Position numbers and translations under genes: made by a program. From a virus: 34,846 bases of DNA. A model generated the notes under the pieces. It had not been told where the DNA came from, did no database searches, and saw only the letters and a list, made by a program, of their open reading frames with translations. Shown in pieces: positions 24,920 through 33,082 of this stretch. The DNA lies in IMG/VR virus record IMGVR_UViG_3300040801_000993, positions 1 to 34,846 of that record, one strand, 5' to 3'. Numbering within the stretch: the stretch's first letter is position 1; each line of letters opens with the position of its first letter.

Positions 24920-25939
24920 TTACTCGCCGCCTGAAGCAAAGTGGTCGAACCAATCCTCGTAGGAACCTTGTCCCGGTTTGTTGGTTAGTTCGGCACTCTT
25001 GGACCGGGGGGTTGCCCCCTTCCGGGCCTGCTGCCTGCGGGCGGCAGTTTGATCAGCGGACCGTGTATCGGCCTTCTGGGTACTTTCTTCCTCGGCGTCC
25101 GCCGGGATCTGAGCTGCGACCTGAGCTTCTGCGTAACGTGCGAAGTCTTCTAACACCTTGCTTGCTGCGTCTACAGATTCGGCAGTACTTGCGAACTGCC
25201 TGTACTCGGCTGGTTGCTCGTTGACCCACTCGCGGAAGGCGTTACTCGAAAGTACGTCATCAAGATCGATTCCGGTCTCAACCGTGTTGAAGATACGTTC
25301 TGCTTCCATGCGGAGGCGCTGACGGCGCTCCATGAGATCCTGTTGGAGGCGTTGCTGCTCTAGGGGTTGCACCCGTCGAGTAAGCTCCTCTTCCAGTCTC
25401 CTATCGATAAGCTTTTGTACGTTCTTACCAACGGAGGGAAACTCCTCCAAGAACTCCTCCAGCTCCACGTCGTTCATATCTTCGAGTTTCTTATCACCAG
25501 CCGCGGCGGTAGCGGAGGCCTGTGATACGGTACGCTCCCGAGCTTCCTGCTCGCTTCGTACCTCGTCGAGTTGGCGGCGCAAGGCGGCCACTCTTCCTTT
25601 TTGGGAACGTTCGCTATGAACGATCTTCTCTACTTCCTTGCGTAAGTCCTCGTCTAGCGCTCCCATCCAATCGTATGGGTACTCGGTCTCACGGTTGTCC
25701 GTAGAGTCGCCCTCTGCCGAGGCTGCCGAAGTATCGGTAGCGTCGTCTTCTGGGTCTTCGTTGTCGGGGTCAGGTTCCTCGGTCTCCTCGGAAGGGCTAG
25801 AATCTTCCTCGTCTACCGTTTCCTCTTCTGCCGACTGGTCTTCGTCGTCTTCGTCCCCGTCTTCGAACCAGCTATCCAGCTCGTCGTCCAGCGAGGTCTC
25901 CTCGACTTCTACCTCATCAATGTTGTCACGTTCTGACAT
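24920..25939 (-). CDS. Capsid scaffolding protein
   Basis: A 339-residue protein placed just before the major capsid gene. Residues 1-90 are extremely acidic (DELDSWFEDGDEDDEDQSAEEE and more), residues about 110-230 are charged coiled coil (VEKIVHSERSQKGRVAALRRQLDEVRSEQ), and the C-terminus is basic with an aromatic end (SYEDWFDHFASGGE). This layout is typical of podoviral scaffolding proteins, which organise procapsid assembly and then leave the head. No protease motif is seen. The ribosome site is a strong AGGAGG 6 bases upstream, in a 17-base block almost identical to the one before the terminase ATPase gene. Confidence 0.8.
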   Translation of the reverse strand: MSERDNIDEVEVEETSLDDELDSWFEDGDEDDEDQSAEEETVDEEDSSPSEETEEPDPDNEDPEDDATDTSAASAEGDSTDNRETEYPYDWMGALDEDLRKEVEKIVHSERSQKGRVAALRRQLDEVRSEQEARERTVSQASATAAAGDKKLEDMNDVELEEFLEEFPSVGKNVQKLIDRRLEEELTRRVQPLEQQRLQQDLMERRQRLRMEAERIFNTVETGIDLDDVLSSNAFREWVNEQPAEYRQFASTAESVDAASKVLEDFARYAEAQVAAQIPADAEEESTQKADTRSADQTAARRQQARKGATPRSKSAELTNKPGQGSYEDWFDHFASGGE

Positions 25940-25976
25940 ACTATCCTCCTAGTTGCGGGGCCTTTCGGCGCAGCAG

Positions 25977-26189
25977 TTATAGTGATGTGTGATCGTATCC
26001 AAGCGTAGTACGCAGGATCTTAATGATCTCCTCTGTTGCTTGTACCTTTCCACGGGCCATGTGTAGATCGGCGTCCGTGTAGTCTCTCCCTCTTATCAGC
26101 TCCTTAAGGCGCTTGTCGCCGTAGTCGCCGATAACCTCTTCGATGGTCTCAAAGACCTCGTATACTGTGCCCGGTGCCTCTCCCGACAT
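25977..26189 (-). CDS. Small protein between portal and scaffold (unknown)
   Basis: A 70-residue, mostly helical protein (FETIEEVIGDYGDKRLKELI, then ARGKVQATEEIIKILRTTL) between the portal and scaffold genes. Its start follows the portal stop by two bases. No family was recognised; helical bundles at this place in other phages are often small head-assembly proteins, but that is position-based. The 37-base gap after it contains a small GAAA-looped hairpin and the scaffold ribosome site. Confidence 0.6.
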   Translation of the reverse strand: MSGEAPGTVYEVFETIEEVIGDYGDKRLKELIRGRDYTDADLHMARGKVQATEEIIKILRTTLGYDHTSL

Positions 26190-26191
26190 AA

Positions 26192-28450
26192 TTAGATACC
26201 CGTCCCGTATTCTTCTTTAACCTGAATCTCCCGCTCCATCTGAGCGAAGTCGATCTCCTTGAGCTGTAGCTTCATCTGCTGCTCCATGTCCTTGAGCTGG
26301 AGCTGCTTCTGCAAGTCGGCTACACTAAGTTCTTTTTCGAGAGCCATCTTGGCGAGACCAAGCTGGTACTGTAGTGCTGCCTCGTTCTGTCGGGCCTGTG
26401 CCTCGGCAACGAAGCTCTGGTACCTAGCCTGCGCCTCAACAGCGGCCTGTTCCTGCTTAGCGTTCTGTGCCTGTGCATTAGCTCGTGCCTCCTCCATGCG
26501 AGCGTTAGCGGTGATGAGCGCGGCCTGTGCCTTGATGGCTTCTGGATCTTGCTGCTCCTGTGCTGCCTGCTGAGCCTGCTGCTGAAGCTGGGCAACCTCT
26601 TCCTCGCTGCGCAGCAAGTCTCCGGTGCGCGTGTTGTCCACGAGCGCCCGGAAGGCTTTACCCGGATCAATGTGCATCATGAACTCTTCGTTGGAGCCAG
26701 CCAGACCCAGCATCCGCTCGATCTCCTGTGCCCGGATCTGGGCCTCGATGCGCTCGGTAGCGCCACCGACTTCGATCTCGTAATCGCCCTTGATGGAGTC
26801 GTCTTCCCCGTGCTGCATTTCGTAGTGGTAGAAGCGATTCACCAGCGGCTTGGTAACGTAGTCGTCCCAGTTCATGCTGGCGGCCTTCTGCATGATGTTC
26901 GTTGCCGACATCACCATAGCCAGTCCGGTAGTGGTGTTGTTACCGGAGGGCATCTCCCCCTGCTGCATCAGCGGGGTGGAGGACTCCACGTCAGCGAACT
27001 GCATGGCAGTGTCGATGATCTGCGCAATCCCTTCCATCTGGGCCGGGATGTTGACAAACTGCATGGCCTCGCTGACGTTAGCGCCGTACTCGGTCAGGAA
27101 CCAGACCTTCATCGGCTCGATGCCATAGTCCTCGTCCCGCGTAGCGGGTTCGATCATTTCCTTGTTGAGTACGATCTGCGGACCCGATGTAAGGCTGGCG
27201 TTATCCAGCAGCATCAGGTACGCGTTGTTGACTGTGCGTTGCGCGTCACGCAACAGGAAGGGCACGCCGTGACCGAACACTGAGTTCGGGTCCTTCTCGT
27301 ATACGGCCACGCTGTAAGGCAGGCCGTCTTCTCCGTCGATGTGCGAAAAGCTGATACGGATAATGGTCTTGTTGACGTACCACACCTCGCCCGTCGGGCG
27401 GAACAGGTTGTCTTCCAAGTCCTCTTCGGTGATCATGCCCGCCTCGAACAGGACGTGCTTGTCCAGCGGACCGTGGTACTCGCGTACCCAGTAGCGGTTG
27501 TTGACCGCGTTGTTGGACTTCTCCCGAGACGTGCGCTGCACGATGTCGGGGATGTCGCTGGTGTCTGGCTCGGTGTCTAAGGCTCTGGAGATCTGCCCTG
27601 CCATGAAGGCGGGGTTCTTGGCCAGCTCGATGAGGTCCTTACGGCTCATCGGGTGCAGCTCAAAGCTGTCGTTGATTTCATCAGGGAGCCGGGCAGAGGG
27701 GTCGGGGAAGAACAGGAGCGGATCTACGCGCTCTACGCTAGGCTCTGGTACAAACACCTCTCGAAGTTCCTGTATGGGACGTCCGTCAGACGTAATTGCG
27801 CCCTCGTACCGACGGTACTTCTTGTCCTGAATGGTGGGTCCTTTAATTACCACCGTTCCTTTTACGCACAGGTCTTCGATACCTAATCGAGCCTTCTTGC
27901 CGTAGTTAGCCGCAATCATACGGCTCCTGAGCTGGCGCTCCATAGCGGGACAACGGGTCTCGTTCGCGGTCTGGATGGACTGTACCATCTCCTTCGGCGA
28001 CGGAACCTGATCGGTGGGCATCCCCACCTCCGCTGCTTGCAGTTGCATAGCCCCTGTAGGCTCTGTCTGCTTAAGCGCCTCCCTCTGCTCCGGCGTTAAA
28101 TCGGCCGGGCGCAGATAGAAATTAAAGTCCCCGCCCGTCGGGAACTGAATGTCCTTCATGCGGGCGATGGCGACGTTGGTCTTAGGTCTAGTGATGTTTA
28201 CTGAGATGGGGTCGTTGGAGCTACCGCCCATCGACAGGGCGTACTCGACCTTCTTCAGATCGTCGTTGTCCCACTCCCCCTCGTACTGCTTGATAGCCCG
28301 CTCCCACTCCCGCTCTTTGTCGTACCTAGCGGATTTGTAGTCGTGGAACTTGCGGCACATGGAGGCACCCATGGCTACCAGCATGGCGTCTAGTTTCTTA
28401 CCCTCATCCGTCTTGAGATCGGGGGCGTCGAAGTGTTGGCTAAGGATCAT
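26192..28450 (-). CDS. Portal protein
   Basis: From ATG 28450 the product has 752 residues; TTG 28498 would add 16 residues but would overlap the terminase gene by 47 bases. The N-terminal half (SARYDKEREWERAIKQYEG, NITRPKTNVAIARMKDIQFP, FFPDPSARLPDEINDSFEL) is typical of large podoviral portal proteins, which form the dodecameric DNA gate at one capsid vertex. The middle includes EDGLPYSVAVYEKDPNSVFGHGVPFLLRDAQRTVNNAYLMLLDNA, a recognisable portal core. Residues about 610-740 are a long Gln/Ala-rich coiled coil, the expected C-terminal barrel region. Gene order terminase-portal-scaffold-capsid supports the call. Confidence 0.85.
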   Translation of the reverse strand: MILSQHFDAPDLKTDEGKKLDAMLVAMGASMCRKFHDYKSARYDKEREWERAIKQYEGEWDNDDLKKVEYALSMGGSSNDPISVNITRPKTNVAIARMKDIQFPTGGDFNFYLRPADLTPEQREALKQTEPTGAMQLQAAEVGMPTDQVPSPKEMVQSIQTANETRCPAMERQLRSRMIAANYGKKARLGIEDLCVKGTVVIKGPTIQDKKYRRYEGAITSDGRPIQELREVFVPEPSVERVDPLLFFPDPSARLPDEINDSFELHPMSRKDLIELAKNPAFMAGQISRALDTEPDTSDIPDIVQRTSREKSNNAVNNRYWVREYHGPLDKHVLFEAGMITEEDLEDNLFRPTGEVWYVNKTIIRISFSHIDGEDGLPYSVAVYEKDPNSVFGHGVPFLLRDAQRTVNNAYLMLLDNASLTSGPQIVLNKEMIEPATRDEDYGIEPMKVWFLTEYGANVSEAMQFVNIPAQMEGIAQIIDTAMQFADVESSTPLMQQGEMPSGNNTTTGLAMVMSATNIMQKAASMNWDDYVTKPLVNRFYHYEMQHGEDDSIKGDYEIEVGGATERIEAQIRAQEIERMLGLAGSNEEFMMHIDPGKAFRALVDNTRTGDLLRSEEEVAQLQQQAQQAAQEQQDPEAIKAQAALITANARMEEARANAQAQNAKQEQAAVEAQARYQSFVAEAQARQNEAALQYQLGLAKMALEKELSVADLQKQLQLKDMEQQMKLQLKEIDFAQMEREIQVKEEYGTGI

Positions 28451-28451
28451 A

Positions 28452-29174
28452 TTAGAAGTACCTTCTTCCGCCAGCGTTGCGTACCTGCTTGACAACAATA
28501 GGCTTAGCGATCTTGATTCCCGTCATAACGTAGTAACGCAGGGCGTCCATGTAGTGGTCGTTTTCCTTTACTATCCGTCCCAACTCGTCTCGCCGATAGA
28601 GCCTGTATTCGTCGAAGATGTCGGTAAGGTGCTTTGCTATCTTCAGCCGTCCTGTTGACAGGCGGCTGTACACTTCTTGGATGCCCGCCTCGCGGGCGTT
28701 GTCCGCCGGTACTAGCCGGAGGCCCTCTTTTCGGTACAGCTCAAGGAGCTTTCTTCCGTCTGATTGTCCGCTTGCTCTTGCTGCCGGGTCGACGGTTCCG
28801 GGGAGGGTGAATTTATTGGGATACCTCTTGCGAACAGCAGCTGCATGAACCTCTGGTTCTGCTTGTCCTCGCTTGTATCCGTCGTAGATGTAGGCGATGT
28901 CGTGGTCGGGGTCGTAGGCACCGAACACAATCGCGGTTGAGTTCCAACCCACATCCATTCCATACGAGCGTCGGAACCACGCGGGGATTTCCATGATGTC
29001 ATACTGAATCTCCTCCTCCGGGATCGGGTAGATTGCGCCGGAACCCAGACTTGGTATTCCCTTCGAGCGGCTATCGCGGAGGTGCGGGGGCGTACCAGCC
29101 AGCATCTCCTTCTTTGCTTCTTCGGTCAGGTGGGGGACGTCATCCCACCCTGCCATGACTACGCTCTTGCTCAT
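28452..29174 (-). CDS. terL: Terminase large subunit, nuclease half (separate gene)
   Basis: A 240-residue protein with only the C-terminal RNase H-like nuclease of a packaging terminase. GMDVGWN (D74) is the first acidic position, TVDPAARASGQSDG (D129) the second, and ENDHYMDALRYY (D206/D210) the last, with the usual spacing. The N-terminus WDDVPHLTEEAKKEML and RSKGIPSLGSGAIYP is the linker normally found between the ATPase and nuclease domains of a single protein. The gene starts with an ATGA overlap with the ATPase gene upstream, so the two products (245 + 240 residues) together equal one ordinary large terminase. It cuts concatemeric DNA at the start and end of packaging. Confidence 0.85.
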   Translation of the reverse strand: MSKSVVMAGWDDVPHLTEEAKKEMLAGTPPHLRDSRSKGIPSLGSGAIYPIPEEEIQYDIMEIPAWFRRSYGMDVGWNSTAIVFGAYDPDHDIAYIYDGYKRGQAEPEVHAAAVRKRYPNKFTLPGTVDPAARASGQSDGRKLLELYRKEGLRLVPADNAREAGIQEVYSRLSTGRLKIAKHLTDIFDEYRLYRRDELGRIVKENDHYMDALRYYVMTGIKIAKPIVVKQVRNAGGRRYF

Positions 29175-29908
29175 ATCCTCATTCCCTCTTCCATAGACTG
29201 GCGGTGCGCGTCCTTAAGGAAGTCCTGAATAAACATCGTCATGCCTGAGAGGGGAGTGAAGGTTACGTACACGACCCCGTTGGTCGTCATAGTACGCAAT
29301 AGACACTCGTTGTACACGTCCTGCGGACACTCCTCGTCAAGCCAAATGACGTCTTTACCAGTACCTTGGAATGAGCGCCTTCCTTGGTCGTACGACTTGA
29401 ACCCTACGATACTTTCCCCACCAGATACGTGCTTTACTCGCACGGTATCGAACGCGTCGGGGATACCTGCTCTGCGGCGCACCTGAGTTATCAGGCGGCC
29501 CGGAACCATTCCAGATCCCAGCACCCCGGTAGGATATCCAAACAGTACATCTTGGATAATGTCTCGGGTCGTCTGGCCTGTGTCGCCAGCCGCCCAACAA
29601 TCTACCGGACGGTCAAATCGTTTCCCGTTCCACCACTCGGGATACATCCCTGTAAGGTGGCAGGTCATCTCAAACCCACCGGCCACCGACTTACCTACTC
29701 GGTTAGCGGCCATGAATAGCCGCTCTCTGTAGTCACCCCCAAGCTCGAAGAACTGCATGTGCTTGGGGTACTTGTCGTGCGAGTAGGGTCCCGACATCGG
29801 GAACCACCGTACCAAGTGGCCTCCCTCTTCTACCCTCCTGACCTGCTCCTCAAGAGCGGCCTTCAGAGTTTCTAGCTCTGCATACGAGAGCTTGGTAGGT
29901 TGTGTCAT
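29171..29908 (-). CDS. terL: Terminase large subunit, ATPase half (separate gene)
   Basis: A 245-residue protein with the packaging motor ATPase only. The P-loop is MAANRVGKS (K73), Walker B with catalytic acid is VIWLDEE (D191-E192), and the coupling motif is YVTFTPLSG (residues 214-222). This domain converts ATP hydrolysis into DNA movement through the portal. The frame ends EGMRI then TGA, and the nuclease half restarts in the -1 frame with ATG sharing the bases ATGA. An AGGAGG site precedes its ATG 29908. The 78-base gap upstream contains two short hairpins. Confidence 0.87.
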   Translation of the reverse strand: MTQPTKLSYAELETLKAALEEQVRRVEEGGHLVRWFPMSGPYSHDKYPKHMQFFELGGDYRERLFMAANRVGKSVAGGFEMTCHLTGMYPEWWNGKRFDRPVDCWAAGDTGQTTRDIIQDVLFGYPTGVLGSGMVPGRLITQVRRRAGIPDAFDTVRVKHVSGGESIVGFKSYDQGRRSFQGTGKDVIWLDEECPQDVYNECLLRTMTTNGVVYVTFTPLSGMTMFIQDFLKDAHRQSMEEGMRI

Positions 29909-29930
29909 ACTTGCCTCCTAGTATGAGCGG

Positions 29931-29967
29931 TGGGCCGAGGGCCTCGGAGGGAGGCACCGTAAAACGG
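29931..29967 (-). promoter_or_regulatory. Two stem-loops in the terminase intergenic gap
   Basis: Within the 78-base gap between the small and large terminase genes the transcript can form CCGU-UUU-ACGG (29957-29967) and CCGAGG-C-CCUCGG (29935-29947), the second ending about 26 bases before the ATPase start codon. Neither is followed by a T-run. They may protect or structure the mRNA ahead of the motor gene; the role is inferred. Confidence 0.4.
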
Positions 29968-29986
29968 CAAGGCCCCCGGCGCACCT

Positions 29987-30418
29987 TTAACCTTGAATGT
30001 TACCAGTCTTAGTCGACCCTTCCAGTTTCGCCGACAGCTCCTTGATCGTGCGGAACAGGTCGTCGTCGTTCAGGTTGCTGAAGTCCAGCCTTGTCATAGA
30101 CTGCTCGGTCTTATCCGACCAACCGAAGTGGTTGCTCATCATGGACTTGTACAGCGCGGTGTTGAACTTCGAATTGTTGAGGTTCTTACGCCCTTGGGTC
30201 TCCCACCAAGCGGCGCTGAATGCCCGGCCGATCTCTACTACCTCGCTGAACTCCCTGTAGTTCGGTGACTCGGTGAGCACCCGCCACATCTCCGGGGTCA
30301 GGTCCAGCTCCCGCATAACCTCTCGGTCAAAGGCACCCTGATCGTACAGGTTAAGGGCCTCACGACGCCAGTCGTGTTCCCGTGCTCCAAGCTTGTCGAG
30401 GATTGCGTTGAGTTCCAT
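29987..30418 (-). CDS. terS: Terminase small subunit
   Basis: A 143-residue helical protein two genes before the portal. The segment WWETQGRKNLNNSKFNTALYKSMMSNHFGWSDKTEQ is characteristic of small terminases of many podoviruses and siphoviruses, where an aromatic-rich helix and FGW-(S/R)-D/E-K end the DNA-binding oligomer domain. The small subunit recognises the packaging start on the phage DNA and recruits the large subunit. The start ATG 30418 overlaps nothing, with the stop of the preceding gene two bases upstream. Confidence 0.78.
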   Translation of the reverse strand: MELNAILDKLGAREHDWRREALNLYDQGAFDREVMRELDLTPEMWRVLTESPNYREFSEVVEIGRAFSAAWWETQGRKNLNNSKFNTALYKSMMSNHFGWSDKTEQSMTRLDFSNLNDDDLFRTIKELSAKLEGSTKTGNIQG

Positions 30419-30420
30419 AG

Positions 30421-30690
30421 TTACGGCAGCTTGTTGGCCGCGTCTTCACCAGCCTGATTGACCTCTGCGCGTACTGCGGCAGCCTTACGGCGCTCGCCGT
30501 TAGCCCGCATGCGCTGACGGATCAGCTGCTTGGTCTTGGCCAAGAACATTGTAGCCAAATCTGCGTTGGATGTACCCTGCCCAACCACGTTGAGGTACTC
30601 CTCAATGGCGGGAATGATTACGCTGGCGTCGAGATCGTCGTCCCAAAGGTTGTCGATCACTAGCTTAGCTCGTTGTACTGCTGTTGCCAT
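30421..30690 (-). CDS. Small helical protein upstream of the terminase (unknown)
   Basis: An 89-residue protein rich in Ala, Arg, Leu and Asn, with the helix TMFLAKTKQLIRQRMRANGERRKAAAVRAEV carrying many basic residues. It follows the fiber-type gene 30691-31239 without a gap and leads into the small terminase after two bases. No family was recognised; a DNA- or virion-binding accessory is possible. Confidence 0.6.
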   Translation of the reverse strand: MATAVQRAKLVIDNLWDDDLDASVIIPAIEEYLNVVGQGTSNADLATMFLAKTKQLIRQRMRANGERRKAAAVRAEVNQAGEDAANKLP

Positions 30691-31239
30691 TTATCCAAAA
30701 CTCCCTAATTGAATTGCTCCGCCCGGAGGGGCCTCGCTCCACGTAACAGTCATTCTCATGCGCTTGATACCCATGGTGTAGCTGTTCTGGCCACTCTGCA
30801 CATAAAACTGCATATTACCGAAGCTGTATGAAGTAGCCAGTATCGAGGTGAGCGCCTGCGCGTTAGATACTCCCCAGTAAGTTAAGTCCCCGCTCAGGTC
30901 TATACCAACTTCAAGAGAGTCGCTCTTGACATTACCCGGAAAGGCTATCCTGAACTTGCCGGATTGGTAGTATGCCCAGTACGTAGCCCCAGACTGGGCG
31001 CTACCGTCTATGGTGATGTTCTCAATAACAGCGTTGTTAGGTATAAACGAACGGCCTTGCCAGTTATAGAAGTATACGGCGTCAGTGATCTCGTAGTCTG
31101 GATACCCCGCCAGACTATTAGACGTGGCCGCTGTGCCCGTATCGGTGAGCATGTTAGAGACATTAGTCCAAGGGTCGTCGCCAGACCCAACGGCGTTGTA
31201 CAGGTTAGACCATTCGTAGGGACCAGTTACAGTGCTCAT
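30691..31239 (-). CDS. Beta-rich virion appendage protein (unknown)
   Basis: A 182-residue protein, Ser/Thr/Tyr/Gly-rich with many short strands (FYNWQGRSFIPNNAVIENITIDGS and GIKRMRMTVTWSEAPP). It looks like a stand-alone beta-sandwich domain as found in phage fibers or spikes. It belongs to a run of five or six such genes before the terminase. No specific family was recognised; host-surface binding is inferred. Confidence 0.6.
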   Translation of the reverse strand: MSTVTGPYEWSNLYNAVGSGDDPWTNVSNMLTDTGTAATSNSLAGYPDYEITDAVYFYNWQGRSFIPNNAVIENITIDGSAQSGATYWAYYQSGKFRIAFPGNVKSDSLEVGIDLSGDLTYWGVSNAQALTSILATSYSFGNMQFYVQSGQNSYTMGIKRMRMTVTWSEAPPGGAIQLGSFG

Positions 31240-31242
31240 AGC

Positions 31243-32205
31243 TTATGCGTCGTTAACCCACTCGGCCCACATGAAATCCGTGGTGCCGTCGTCAAACCAT
31301 TCCCACACCAACACTGCGTACTCGCCATTAGCTGACGGGGCCGTTCCTTTGGGGAATGTACCAATGGTAGTGCCTGCGTCTGTAGTGACGGTCAGTCCGC
31401 TGTAGGCTCCGTTCATCTTGACAAACACTTTACCAGCCAGCTTAACGTCTGCCAGCCCGCGCTCTGGGAGCGACAGGGCCGGTACGTCCAGATTGATGGT
31501 AACGCTGTTACCGCCGATAGGCAGGTAGACGCTAGGCTCGTTCTCGCAGTCGATGTTCTCCGTGCCAGAAGCACGGGCGGCCTTGGTGCTATGCGTTACA
31601 AACGGGGTGGACTCGGTAGCAGGAACGCTGCGCTCCATAGCGTCAGCCTCCTCCAGTGTGTTAGTAATCCACGCCGAACCGTTCCACTTGAGCAGATCGC
31701 CAGAAGCGAGGCTGCCGCCAATCGTAACGTCGTCTAGGTCCGAGACCGTCAGGGCCTTCATCGGAATCTCTGCAAGATTCCAGTCCCCAGATGCCCGCAG
31801 AACCAACAGGGCCATATAGCCCGGAGACAGCGTGTATGCCACGCCAGCCCCGAGCGTTGCCCCCTCGAAAAAGATTTCTTCGGAGCCATTGGGATCAATG
31901 GTTACGTTAGAGTTCGTGTCGAAGTTACACACCATGATGTGGTTGTAATCGTCCGTCACGATGGCCGTAGCCGCTGGCAGGGTCTTGGTAATGCCCGCGT
32001 GCGAGGTGCACATGCACTGCTCGCCCAGAGCCAGCGTAGCTGTTGTGTTGTCTATCTCCCACTGGCGAGACGCCAGCTCGTTGATGGCGTTTTCGATGGC
32101 GGTGTTGTTGGAGTTGATACTTCCGCCACCAGTACGGGCCGGATCTCCGGTGCCATCACCCGGCGCTGCGCCGATGCCAATGTCTGTAAGGGTAAGCTTA
32201 GCCAT
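31243..32205 (-). CDS. Tail fiber / appendage protein
   Basis: A 320-residue protein. The N-terminus LTLTDIGIGAAPGDGTGDPARTGGGSINSN is close to a common start of phage fiber proteins (a G-x-G-x-x-x-N-D-G-T-G-D-P-x-R-T-type motif) that anchors the fiber. The middle TVSDLDDVTIGGSLASGDLLKWNG resembles repeats found in fiber shafts, and the C-terminus FDDGTTDFMWAEWVNDA ends in aromatic residues. It carries an AAGGAG ribosome site. The role is probably contact with the host surface. Confidence 0.68.
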   Translation of the reverse strand: MAKLTLTDIGIGAAPGDGTGDPARTGGGSINSNNTAIENAINELASRQWEIDNTTATLALGEQCMCTSHAGITKTLPAATAIVTDDYNHIMVCNFDTNSNVTIDPNGSEEIFFEGATLGAGVAYTLSPGYMALLVLRASGDWNLAEIPMKALTVSDLDDVTIGGSLASGDLLKWNGSAWITNTLEEADAMERSVPATESTPFVTHSTKAARASGTENIDCENEPSVYLPIGGNSVTINLDVPALSLPERGLADVKLAGKVFVKMNGAYSGLTVTTDAGTTIGTFPKGTAPSANGEYAVLVWEWFDDGTTDFMWAEWVNDA

Positions 32206-32215
32206 TAGTCACTCC

Positions 32216-32698
32216 TTACGTAGAGCACGTGATGGTTAGAGCCGGAGAACCCATAGTCAGGGAAAGCTCACCAGTCGTCATGTCGCTGTCGGAACCCAGA
32301 TCAAAGAAGTACATACAATCCTTGTTGGTGGTGCTATCGTCGTAGAAGATGGCCCACCGGGCGTTGGTCGGATTCGAGGCGTCCTGTGCCCAAGAGGCTG
32401 GGTTGCCGTGATCCAGCTCGATAACGTTGCTGTTGAGCGTGGTACCCGGAGCTGCGACCGAGACACCTCCGGCGCTGTAAGAGCCGCCGGGGGTTACCTC
32501 TGCGGCAGACAGGTCGGTACTACCACCAGCTCCCCACGTAGGGTAGGCGTCCGTGACCGAGGGGTCGTGTCCGCCGTTAGCCGCGCTCTTGATGAGAGCG
32601 CACTTGATTGTGTTTGGCGTGGCTCCCCAGTCCGCTTCTCCGAAATCGAAGACGCGCTCAAGGTAGGCCGCAAACCATTTAGTGTCACCTGCTGCCAT
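32216..32698 (-). CDS. Phage structural protein, beta-rich (fiber-associated)
   Basis: A 160-residue protein of a type frequent next to fiber genes: an N-terminal KWFAAYLERVFDFGEADWGATPNTIKCALI followed by the segment YPTWGAGGSTDLSAAEVTPGGSYSAGGVSVAAPG and a closing strand GELSLTMGSPALTITCST. The pattern of I-K-x-(A/M)-L near residues 30-38 and Y-x-x-GG-x-x-(L/V) near the middle is common to such proteins. It has a TAGGAG site 8 bases upstream. The virion role is inferred from neighbours. Confidence 0.62.
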   Translation of the reverse strand: MAAGDTKWFAAYLERVFDFGEADWGATPNTIKCALIKSAANGGHDPSVTDAYPTWGAGGSTDLSAAEVTPGGSYSAGGVSVAAPGTTLNSNVIELDHGNPASWAQDASNPTNARWAIFYDDSTTNKDCMYFFDLGSDSDMTTGELSLTMGSPALTITCST

Positions 32699-32710
32699 GC
32701 TATTCTCCTA

Positions 32711-33052
32711 TTAGGCGGAGATCATGTCAACGACAGACTGCGCCATGTTCTTGATGATCTTCGTCTTACGGGACGAGCTGAACGCGCAGTTCGTTACGTG
32801 CGTCTTGATGTCGTACGAGGTGTCGTCGTTATCAATCGCCGTCCGAAGCCCGGCGAACAGCGAGCGGAAAGCCTGCTCGTCTGCTGCGCTGACCTTACCA
32901 GCAAGGGTGCGGTTAACCACCGACCGGCTGATCGTAGCGGATGTGGAGGGATCTGCTGCCGTTTCGGCCAAGCCGAACAGACGGCGGATAACACCTTTGG
33001 CGTCGGTGCCCCACTCTTGACTTCTGTTTAAGGGTTTGTAGTTAACTGCCAT
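32711..33052 (-). CDS. Small protein in the appendage cluster (unknown)
   Basis: A 113-residue helical protein (VIRRLFGLAETAADPSTSAT, then FRSLFAGLRTAIDND and KIIKNMAQSVVDMI) between fiber-type genes. No family was recognised. The start is weakly supported (CAGG upstream), but the reading frame and compact spacing support a real gene. An assembly helper or minor virion protein is possible. Confidence 0.55.
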   Translation of the reverse strand: MAVNYKPLNRSQEWGTDAKGVIRRLFGLAETAADPSTSATISRSVVNRTLAGKVSAADEQAFRSLFAGLRTAIDNDDTSYDIKTHVTNCAFSSSRKTKIIKNMAQSVVDMISA

Positions 33053-33082
33053 TTTGTTTACCTGCTGTGGTTAGGGTGTGGT

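Noticed and set aside
24219-24962. 247-codon rightward reading frame opposite the major capsid gene
   Set aside because: Antisense to the N4-gp56 capsid gene and spanning its ribosome site, with no supporting features.
26549-27283. 244-codon rightward reading frame opposite the portal gene
   Set aside because: Antisense to a firm portal call; composition is that of a reverse-complement shadow.
26192-28498. TTG 28498 as the portal start
   Set aside because: It would overlap the terminase nuclease gene by 47 bases, while ATG 28450 comes one base after its stop.
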